From the NCBI GenBank assembly GCA_041602815.1, contig JBFIFO010000013.1, forward strand, positions 1 through 39,578: DNA of 39,578 nt. Reading direction: 5' to 3'. The stretch is from GCA-020356105 sp041602815 (GTDB lineage Bacteria; Pseudomonadota; Alphaproteobacteria; UBA8366; JADFVY01). A program made the position numbers and the translations under genes. The notes beneath the pieces were generated by a model. That model was not told the origin of the DNA and made no database searches. It saw nothing but the letters and a program-made list of their open reading frames with translations. This document shows, in pieces, positions 7,563-14,096 of the stretch. The number at the start of each line of letters is the position of its first letter. The stretch's first letter is position 1.

Positions 7563-9098
7563 ATGGGTGGACGGCTCGAGTTCGAGTTTCGCGTGCCGAA
7601 ACCGACTGACAGGCCGCGAGCGGTGCAAGCGGAAGGCGAAGCGTTCCGTATCCTGATTGTCGGCGATTTCAGAGGTTCGGACGCACGGCGGGCGGCGCCC
7701 GTCCTTGCCGACCGTCCGGTGATGGCGGTCGATATCGACAATTACGAACAGATCCTTGCGCGGCTCGCGCCGCGCGTTTCGATCGTCACGGACGCCCCGG
7801 GCGGAGACGGGGAGGAACTCGTCTTCACCGCACTGGACGATTTCCATCCCGACACGCTTTTCACGAAGCCTGAGCTCTTCGCCGATTTGCGCCAGCTGCG
7901 AGAGGACCTGCAGGATCCCGCTCGCTTCGAGGCGGCAGCAGCAGCGCTGACGAGCGGCACAGCGCAGACGGAGAAATCCGGGACGGTCAAGTACGGCGAC
8001 CGGGAGACCGCTGCCGAAGACACCGGTGCGATGATCGAGCGGCTGCTCGGCGGTCGTCCCGTAACCGCAAACAGCGGGCCATCCTCTCGCGGCGCGGACC
8101 ACGCGACGCGGTTGATCGAACGGCTTGTCGAACCGGAGATCGAGCGCGGTGCCGATCCGGACCGCCAGCGTCTGCTCGTCGCGGCGGTCGACAGCGCCAT
8201 CGCCGAGCGCATGCGCAGGGTGTTGCACGATCCCGCTTTCCAGAAACTGGAATCGGCTTGGCGGGGCCTCTGGTGGCTGGTCAGCAGCCTCGAGACCGGG
8301 GCCGACCTGCAAATCCACATGCTGGATGCCGGCCGCGACGAGCTCGCCGCAGACCTTGAGCACGCCGGCGACGGCATCGAGACCACCGCGATTTACCGCA
8401 AACTCGTCGGCGGCGACGCCGATACGCCCGGCGGCCAGGCCTGGTCATTGCTGCTCGGCCTCGATCGCTTCGGCATGGCCGAGCGTGATCTGCGCCTGCT
8501 CGCCGCATTGGGGGCCGTTGCCGCGCACGCCGACGGTCCGTTCGTGGCCGAGGGCGAGCCGTCCCTGCTCGGCGCCGACAGCATCGCCGGACAGCCCGAC
8601 CCGGCGGACTGGGCGGCGCCAGAAGCGGAGACGGAGCAACGCTGGCTGGCGCTGCGCCGGGCATCGGTCGCACCGTGGCTCGGCCTTGCCCTGCCACGCG
8701 TCCTGCTGCGTCTTCCGTACGGCAGCCGCAGCGACCCCGTCGAGGCCTTCGCGTTCGAGGAGGTGACGGCCGCGGGCGACCACGAATCATATCTGTGGGG
8801 CAGCCCGGCCCTCGCGTGCGCGTTGCTGCTGGGCCGGTCGTTCCTCGGGACCGGCTGGAACATGGCGCCCGGCGACCAGCTGGACCTCGACGACCTGCCC
8901 GCCGTCACCCTTTCCGAACACGGCGAAACCCGGCTCATGCCCTGCGCGGAGGCGCTGCTGAGCCACCGCACCGCCGATGCAATGATGGCACGCGGTCTCA
9001 TGCCCGTGCTGAGCCACAGCAGCCGTAACGCGGTCCGCTTCGCGCGGATCCAATCGATCGCCGATCCACCCGCCGCGCTGTCCGGTCCGTGGCGCTGA
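7563..9098 (+). CDS. TssB-TssC hybrid sheath-like protein, truncated relative to TssC
   Basis: A 511-residue protein joining two sheath folds. Residues 1-125 resemble TssB: FRILIVGDFRG, then VDIDNYEQILARLAPRVSIV, and FTALDDFHPDTLFTKPELFA, parallel to segments of the tssB product in this locus. Residues from about 185 resemble TssC: RVLHDPAFQKLESAWRGLWW, LPRVLLRLPYGSRSDPVEAF, FAFEE and YLWGSPALACALLLGRSF. The match ends at RFARIQSI, after which TssC normally continues for about 110 residues (the C-terminal sheath handshake); here the chain simply stops. The ATG at 7563 has GAGGAGGA upstream. A second TssC-like gene is known in rhizobial imp loci, but this fused, shortened form is different. 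It may be a cap, regulator or alternative sheath piece. It is the only plus-strand gene in the first 11.7 kb. Confidence 0.8.
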   Translation: MGGRLEFEFRVPKPTDRPRAVQAEGEAFRILIVGDFRGSDARRAAPVLADRPVMAVDIDNYEQILARLAPRVSIVTDAPGGDGEELVFTALDDFHPDTLFTKPELFADLRQLREDLQDPARFEAAAAALTSGTAQTEKSGTVKYGDRETAAEDTGAMIERLLGGRPVTANSGPSSRGADHATRLIERLVEPEIERGADPDRQRLLVAAVDSAIAERMRRVLHDPAFQKLESAWRGLWWLVSSLETGADLQIHMLDAGRDELAADLEHAGDGIETTAIYRKLVGGDADTPGGQAWSLLLGLDRFGMAERDLRLLAALGAVAAHADGPFVAEGEPSLLGADSIAGQPDPADWAAPEAETEQRWLALRRASVAPWLGLALPRVLLRLPYGSRSDPVEAFAFEEVTAAGDHESYLWGSPALACALLLGRSFLGTGWNMAPGDQLDLDDLPAVTLSEHGETRLMPCAEALLSHRTADAMMARGLMPVLSHSSRNAVRFARIQSIADPPAALSGPWR

Positions 9099-9104
9099 CG
9101 CGGA

Positions 9105-10475
9105 CTACCTGTCGGCGTACCTGCGCGCGACGACCACCAGCCCGGCGACCGGCCTCCCGCTCTCGGTGCGCAGGACGGCCTCGCCGATGGACAACGGCGT
9201 CAGCCCGGCTTCCGCAAGGGTCTTGCGGACATAGGGTTCGGTATGGCTGTAACGGCCATGCGGATGCAGGAAGAACCCGTCCGCGGACACCCCGGCATCG
9301 TCCTCAAACTTCTCCAGCGTGAAAACAAGGACGCCCTCGCCACGCAGCGCGCCGGCTGCCGCCTCCGCGACAGGCCCGAGCACCCCGAAATAGCACAGCG
9401 TGTCAGCCGAGACGATGATGTCGAAGCCAGCCAGCCGGCTGCCAAGGAATTCCGTCAGCTCAGCCGTGATGAGCTCATCGTAGACGTCGCGGCCGGTCGC
9501 CTTGGCAATCATCGCCGGCGACAGGTCGACACCGACGAGGCGCCGCGCATAGGGGGCGAGCAGCGGGCCGCACAGTCCGGTGCCGCATCCGGCGTCGAGC
9601 ACGTCGCGACTTCCGTCCGCCTCCCCGAGCGCCGTGCCCAGCGCTTCCGCCACCAGCGCCGGCGCACGGTAATGCAGCCGCTCGAGCACCTTGTCGAAGC
9701 TGGCAGAGAACCCGTCGAAGGTCTCCCGGACAAACGCGTCGGAGGCGCGCTCCGGCACGGACGCATCGCCAGTGCCCGCGAGCATGTGGCGCGGGATGGG
9801 GTCGTCCGGCGCATGGCTCAGCCAGCGACGGTAGAGCGCCGCCGCCTCCTCGATCTGCCCGCACAGATAGTAGTGGCGGGTCAGCTTCCGATAGGTCTCC
9901 CGATGGAACGGCATCAACTCGATGGCCTTCAGGTAGGTCGCCACCGCCTCATCGTTGCGGCCCAGCTTACGCAAGACAACGGCGAGGTTGTGAAGTGTCT
10001 CCACCTTATCGGGGACAAGGTCGAGCGCATGCCGGTAGGTGGCGAGTGCCTCCTCGAAGCGGCCCTGTTCCTTCAGCGCGATGCCGAGATTATTATGGCT
10101 GTCGGCGTGATCCGGCTGCAGCGCGATCGCCTCCCGGTACGCCGCTTCGGCCGCCTCGAGCCGGCCGCATTCGGACAGCACGTTGCCGAGATTGTTGCGC
10201 ATGCCGGCATCGTCGGGCAACGCCGCCACGGCGCGTTCGATTAGCGAAATTCCCTCGTCACTGCGGCCGAGCTGGTGCTTGAGCACGCCGAGGAAATGCA
10301 GCGCGTCCGGTTGGTCGGGGGCCGCCTCCAGGATGGTCCGGTAGAGCCCGTCCGCTTCCGCGAAATGGCTTTCCTTGTGCAGGTGGACGGCAAGCGCCAG
10401 CGCATCGGGAAGATCCATGCGCACCTCGCTGCCTTCGAAGGGCGCGGCCGGCGCATCGCCTGCATCGTCGCTCAT
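9105..10475 (-). CDS. TPR-repeat protein with C-terminal SAM-dependent methyltransferase domain
   Basis: A 456-residue cytoplasmic protein. About six TPR units fill residues 25-225 (for example NNLGNVLSECGRLEAAEAAY and NNLGIALKEQGRFEEALATY). They are followed by a class I methyltransferase with motif I DVLDAGCGTGLCG (291-303), VGVDLSPAMIAKA, and FDIIVSADTLCYFG as the post-I/II region. The substrate cannot be told. The ATG at 10475 has AAGGA upstream; the open frame extends to 10604 but that stretch does not look like coding sequence of this family. It converges on the sheath-hybrid gene with only six bases between the stops. TPR-methyltransferases of this layout occur widely in Alphaproteobacteria; a T6SS link is only positional. 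Confidence 0.85.
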   Translation of the reverse strand: MSDDAGDAPAAPFEGSEVRMDLPDALALAVHLHKESHFAEADGLYRTILEAAPDQPDALHFLGVLKHQLGRSDEGISLIERAVAALPDDAGMRNNLGNVLSECGRLEAAEAAYREAIALQPDHADSHNNLGIALKEQGRFEEALATYRHALDLVPDKVETLHNLAVVLRKLGRNDEAVATYLKAIELMPFHRETYRKLTRHYYLCGQIEEAAALYRRWLSHAPDDPIPRHMLAGTGDASVPERASDAFVRETFDGFSASFDKVLERLHYRAPALVAEALGTALGEADGSRDVLDAGCGTGLCGPLLAPYARRLVGVDLSPAMIAKATGRDVYDELITAELTEFLGSRLAGFDIIVSADTLCYFGVLGPVAEAAAGALRGEGVLVFTLEKFEDDAGVSADGFFLHPHGRYSHTEPYVRKTLAEAGLTPLSIGEAVLRTESGRPVAGLVVVARRYADR

Positions 10476-10663
10476 CGTCCTTGTCCCTAACCTCGCCGCC
10501 AAAAGCGAAGTATAACGCACCCGCCGCGCAGGCGCCCGGCGATTCCGGACGAGCCCGGACAACAGGCGTGGGGGATCGACGGTCCCAGACCGGTCACTTG
10601 CCAAACACTGCGGGGCCGACCCGAATACCTATGAAGTCATTCAGACGCCGGGCATGGTCCGAT

Positions 10664-11245
10664 TCACGCGGCGCTAAGCGCGTTGCTTTCGACGATCGAC
10701 GTCGAGCCATCGGGTCTGAACCGCCACAGATATCCCTTGAATGCCCGGAACTCCATTACGGTCGCGCACGCGTTGGGTATGACCGGCGGCAGATGCCAGT
10801 ACCACCGCGTGGCATCGACCGCGTAGATGGTCGCGTCGGTGTATGCCGCCATTGCTCGGAACAGACGCTGCCCGTCCTTGTTGGTTCCGACGAAAGAGGG
10901 AAAGGCCTCACCCGCGCTGCAGACATAGGCGACAATCGTGTTCACGACGCCCCGAAGTTTGCTTGTCGTCACCACGGTCGTGTCGTGCAACCCTTCCCTA
11001 CAAAGCTGCAAACCGGTGCTGCCCGGTAAGTCGGCGCGTGCCTCGCTGCGGATTTGATCATTCTGCGCCGCATATCCGTGGCACAGGATTTCCAGGTCAA
11101 CCGGTCTGCTCTGTGCCTGCGCGTACTGCCGGATCCGCAAAAAGGTCTCCGTTAACGGATCGGTCCCATCCACGCTCATGTTCAGATCGGCTGCCGGGGC
11201 GATGCCCGAAAGACGCGTATCATGTAAGATGACCTGTTTGATCAT
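10664..11245 (-). CDS. small protein with caspase/DUF4347-like His-Cys signature
   Basis: A 193-residue protein I do not recognise as a named family. Three segments line up with DUF4347/CHAT-type caspase-fold domains: VDLEILCHGY (a strand ending in Cys-His-Gly, His 56), STGLQLCREGL (like the GxLxLG loop of DUF4347), and VVNTIVAYVCSAGEA (a hydrophobic strand ending in Cys 109, the usual nucleophile position). His 56 and Cys 109 would form the dyad. No signal peptide or membrane helix is seen. The C-terminal part (ATRWYWHLPPVIP, KGYLWRFRPDGST) is aromatic-rich. The ATG at 11245 has GGAG about six bases upstream (GGAGTTGCAACATG). It stands alone on the minus strand between a TPR-methyltransferase and a SprT-like gene. 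It may be a peptidase or a T6SS accessory or effector; the fold is inferred from motifs only. Confidence 0.6.
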   Translation of the reverse strand: MIKQVILHDTRLSGIAPAADLNMSVDGTDPLTETFLRIRQYAQAQSRPVDLEILCHGYAAQNDQIRSEARADLPGSTGLQLCREGLHDTTVVTTSKLRGVVNTIVAYVCSAGEAFPSFVGTNKDGQRLFRAMAAYTDATIYAVDATRWYWHLPPVIPNACATVMEFRAFKGYLWRFRPDGSTSIVESNALSAA

Positions 11246-11751
11246 GTTGCAACTCCTGCGTTTCCCCGAGTAAATCCAGGTGATACTGCGGTCTCGGACG
11301 GTCGGCCGGTTCGGCCACAAGGTCGGCTGTGACGGAACTCTGCCGATCCGGGAGGGCCGCATACCGCGCTCGAAGCAGCGGCGAAAGAACCGTCCGATCG
11401 GGAGCCGCAGGTGGCCTCCGCCCCCCGATCGGGAATTGCAGCTGTCCGAGTGGTCTGCCTCCCGTCATTCACGTCAGGTCCCTCCCCGGATCCCTGGCGG
11501 CACGGCGCAGCTCGCGTTCGCGCCGCACGTCCGTCCGCCACTTTCACCCTTGATGCGCGGCTTTGCTGTGAGTTTCACCACACCGGCGTCGCCGTCGAAA
11601 CGCACGTCGTTGAACGCCGGGATCCGGCCGTCGACACGGCGAAAGAACCTTAAGCCATTGTTAATGTTGATCGGCGACGATCCGACCGTCGCCGTCCGGC
11701 ATGCCGGAGCCGCGCGACGACACAGGCGTTCATTCGTTAAGGGATTTATCG
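11246..11751. other. 506-base gap without a convincing gene
   Basis: This divergent gap should hold promoters for the His-Cys protein (minus) and the SprT-like gene (plus). Open frames here have random-looking Arg/Pro/Ser-rich translations and no good start sites. Two similar palindromes are present, CCGATCGG at 11394-11401 and CCCGATCGGG at 11424-11433, 22 bases apart. They could be paired operator sites but may be chance in GC-rich DNA. The AT-richer stretch near 11645-11675 is the most promoter-like part. Confidence 0.4.
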
Positions 11752-12138
11752 ATGCTTCGCGAACAATGGCTGGCCTGCGTCGGCCGGAAACTCGAGACGC
11801 TGTTTTTGGAGAACGGCTACCGCATGCCGCATTACCTGATCACCTGCGGCGATGAGAACCTGAGCCAAGCGCGTCTTGTCCACGAGCTGGTGATTTCCCG
11901 CCACATCAGCGACCCCCTGCGGGCCGCCGACATCCTGGCGCACGAGATGGTGCACGCCGCCGTCGGGCTGCCGCAAGGACACAACGCCGCTTTTGCCGAC
12001 TGCGCCCGGGCGATCGGGTTGGAGGGCGATGCCCACAGGACGATCGCCGGCGCGGACTTCGAGGAGCGGGTGCGGCCGTGGCTCGACGACGCGGGCCCGT
12101 TCCCCGGCGCGACGCTGTTCTTGAGGCGGGTGGGGTGA
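11752..12138 (+). CDS. SprT-like zinc metallopeptidase domain protein
   Basis: A 128-residue protein with a zincin motif HEMVH at 64-68 (His 64, Glu 65, His 68) and a third ligand candidate in PQGHNAAF (His 77), followed by FADCARAIGLEG. This arrangement is that of SprT-like proteins, a family with DNA-protein crosslink repair and regulatory members. It is short compared with SprT proper and has no C-terminal zinc ribbon. The ATG at 11752 is preferred because AAGGGA lies about eight bases upstream; an in-frame ATG at 11701 would add 17 poorly conserved residues. Similar short SprT-like genes are common on phage and accessory DNA. It is not obviously tied to the T6SS. Confidence 0.75.
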   Translation: MLREQWLACVGRKLETLFLENGYRMPHYLITCGDENLSQARLVHELVISRHISDPLRAADILAHEMVHAAVGLPQGHNAAFADCARAIGLEGDAHRTIAGADFEERVRPWLDDAGPFPGATLFLRRVG

Positions 12139-12172
12139 TTTCGCCCGGTGCCGCGCTCCGGCACGTTACGCA

Positions 12173-13084
12173 TCAGACCCAGGTGTTCTCTGAGCGAATG
12201 TCGATAAATTCCTTGGGGAAGATGTAACCTCGATCTTTCCACCAATTCGGGTTGTTCAGTACGGTGCCAAGTTTCGTTTGATCGAATTCGTCGGGGTGTT
12301 GCTCCATATAGCCGACGATCGCGCGTGTAACCAAACCGGGACCGGTCATGGCGACGGTACTGTCGACGCGTTCACTGACACGATGTTGCTCGATCTTCTG
12401 GTTGATGCTTTTGTCGTGCTTTGGAAGGCTGGCCTTCTTGCGAGCCTCAAATTTCTTTTTGGTTTCCAAAAAACGGCGCTTGATTTCGGGAGCCGACGTG
12501 TCGAGGCCATAGCGACGTCCGTACGACTCCGCGATCAAGTGCCGCATTCGCAAAAGCATGGAATTGTTCGGTTCCGCGGCGATGACCGCATTGCACCACG
12601 TGCCCATCGATTGGTCGTGATTGTAAAAGTAACTGAGCAGAACGCCATGCTGGGCCGGCATGGGTGCGGGGAGAGGCTTTCTAGGATAGGTATCGGTATC
12701 CATGTAGATGCCACCTTCTTTCAGCAAGATTTCGACCCTAAGTATGTCGCTTGCCGCGCCCAGATTGCGGCTCGTGCCGAGGGTTTCGTCCAGAAAGAAA
12801 TTGCCGTTCTTCATTTGGTTGAGAAAGCCGTTCTTGGCCAGGTCCGAAACCGAGATGTTTTGCTCGCCGAATGACCTTCTCTGACTGCCGTACCACGTCT
12901 TGCCTGCATCGTCGAAAAATCCGACCTGAGGTTGGCCATCCTCGTCGGTCGGGTACAGGCCGCTGTCCAGCCAAACTTTGATCTTGTATTTTCTGTTCTG
13001 ATCGGCCCATTTCCTTACATTCCCGAAATATTTCCTCGGAAGCGGGCCACCGACCCAGATGAAATGAATCGTTTGTGGTATCAT
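12173..13084 (-). CDS. TcdA/TcdB-like DXD glycosyltransferase, candidate T6SS cargo
   Basis: A 303-residue glycosyltransferase of the DXD sugar-binding class. It opens with MIPQTIHFIWVGGPLPRKYF, has AASDILRVEILLKEGGIYMD around 110-129, and the DXD motif M-D-T-D-T (Asp 129 and Asp 131). Further on it has VAMTGPGLVTRAI. This layout matches the catalytic domain of TcdA/TcdB-type toxins (GT44) and the related OCH1-like group. Unlike the large clostridial toxins it stands alone, with no delivery domain. The ATG at 13084 is preferred over an in-frame GTG at 13093 because GGGAAG lies upstream at a workable distance. The gene is AT-richer than the T6SS core, suggesting recent transfer. It lies beyond a decayed clpV tail and downstream of the NlpC-like gene. 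A toxin delivered by the T6SS is inferred; a housekeeping sugar transferase is the alternative. Confidence 0.75.
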   Translation of the reverse strand: MIPQTIHFIWVGGPLPRKYFGNVRKWADQNRKYKIKVWLDSGLYPTDEDGQPQVGFFDDAGKTWYGSQRRSFGEQNISVSDLAKNGFLNQMKNGNFFLDETLGTSRNLGAASDILRVEILLKEGGIYMDTDTYPRKPLPAPMPAQHGVLLSYFYNHDQSMGTWCNAVIAAEPNNSMLLRMRHLIAESYGRRYGLDTSAPEIKRRFLETKKKFEARKKASLPKHDKSINQKIEQHRVSERVDSTVAMTGPGLVTRAIVGYMEQHPDEFDQTKLGTVLNNPNWWKDRGYIFPKEFIDIRSENTWV

Positions 13085-13224
13085 CCTGCTCACTTCCCAC
13101 TTTGAGCCGATACGGCTGAAAATACCTGGATGCGCGGGCCGGACGAGCTCCGGAACGCGTCCCAGCGAGAACCCGTCGTTTGAATGCCTAACGGAAATTC
13201 ACCTCGCCACATCCCATAACAACG

Positions 13225-13394
13225 CTCGAAGCCGCGGTTGAATTGCCCGTACGTGAACCTGTCGTGCGCCTGTTCGACCGACCGTCTCGCCACCATTCGT
13301 GTCAGGAACAGTATGCAGGTTCTGGGCGGTACGGTGTTGCTCAGGACCGCCTCGATCATGTGCGCTGGCCTCCGACTCCAGTTCGTCCTGCAGT
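13225..13394 (-). pseudogene. decayed fragment of a clpV 3' end
   Basis: About 170 bases align with the last part of clpV (14097 to about 14270). By hand count 97 of 136 ungapped positions match, and the protein pattern is kept: MIEAVLSNTVPP here against MIDAILTNTVLP in ClpV, FLTRMVARRSVEQAH against FLNRMVEGKPVERVH, and FNRGFE against the terminal FSYGFE. An indel changes frame between the ELES and MIE segments, and the terminal stop is lost. Homology begins about eight bases after the stop of the NlpC-like gene and ends at the equivalent of the clpV stop. The remaining bases of the 13085-13401 gap hold no gene. Confidence 0.85.
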
Positions 13395-13401
13395 ACGCCC
13401 C

Positions 13402-14031
13402 CTACCGCACCGTGATCTGTCCGAGCATCTCCCATTGCGGCTCGCTCAACAGCAAGTCGTGCAGCATCTTCGGCGTGGCCCGGGCCTGGGCGATGCGGAT
13501 CGGCACCTGGGCCGGCTGCGCCGTCGCGCCGGCGGCGTGATAGGCGGCGACCACGAACTGCGAGCAATAGGTCGAGGAAATGCCCGCATCGCCGTCCCGG
13601 CCCCACAGGTCCTCGCCCGGTGCATAGGCCGGCCGCGACGTGATGTTCTGCGCCGCGGCCTTGACCGCGCCGGCGAGCGCGTATTCCCCGTAACGGCCGC
13701 GCGGCGCGAAACCTGCATGCTGGCCGCGCCGCATCGCAATCCAGCCTTCGGCTACGGCGGCAGCGATCCCTGCGATGTCGCGGTCTGCATAGCGGTAAAC
13801 GTTGAACACATAGGGCCGGCCCTGCGCCATCAGCCGGGTCACGGTGATGCCCCCACGGATCGATTCGGCAATGTTGCCGCCGCCGATGTAAATCGCCGCG
13901 TGGACATAGTCGTCGGTTGCGTTGCCCGCCTGATGGAGTCGCTGACCCCAGGAGATCAGAGCGTGCGTAAACGTGCTGGCATAGCGCAGCTTCATCAGCA
14001 GGTCGCCGACCTGCAGATCGCTCTCCCTCAT
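13402..14031 (-). CDS. permuted NlpC/P60 (YiiX-like) papain-fold protein, candidate effector
   Basis: A 209-residue protein with the circularly permuted papain-like arrangement. The N-terminus VGDLLMKLR is followed by DDYVHAAIYIGGGNIAESIR, giving catalytic His 44 and Glu 56, and the nucleophile Cys 156 sits in STYCSQFVVAAYH. In this group (YiiX/YebB-like) the His comes before the Cys, as here. Members cleave peptidoglycan peptides or act as lipid or amide hydrolases and acyltransferases, and several T6SS effectors belong to it. No signal peptide is present, which fits export by the T6SS. It starts 65 bases after the clpV stop and probably belongs to that transcript. No obvious immunity gene follows; the next element is a clpV scar, then the glycosyltransferase gene. 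Confidence 0.78.
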   Translation of the reverse strand: MRESDLQVGDLLMKLRYASTFTHALISWGQRLHQAGNATDDYVHAAIYIGGGNIAESIRGGITVTRLMAQGRPYVFNVYRYADRDIAGIAAAVAEGWIAMRRGQHAGFAPRGRYGEYALAGAVKAAAQNITSRPAYAPGEDLWGRDGDAGISSTYCSQFVVAAYHAAGATAQPAQVPIRIAQARATPKMLHDLLLSEPQWEMLGQITVR

Positions 14032-14096
14032 ATCCCCGCTCTCCCTTTATCCGACCGCGCTCTTTTCCCGGCGCAATGTCGGCTCTGCCTCCTTAC

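Noticed and set aside
11280..11855. A 191-codon plus-strand frame across the divergent gap.
   Set aside because: Overlaps the SprT-like gene in another frame, and the translation is Arg/Pro/Ser-rich with no motif.
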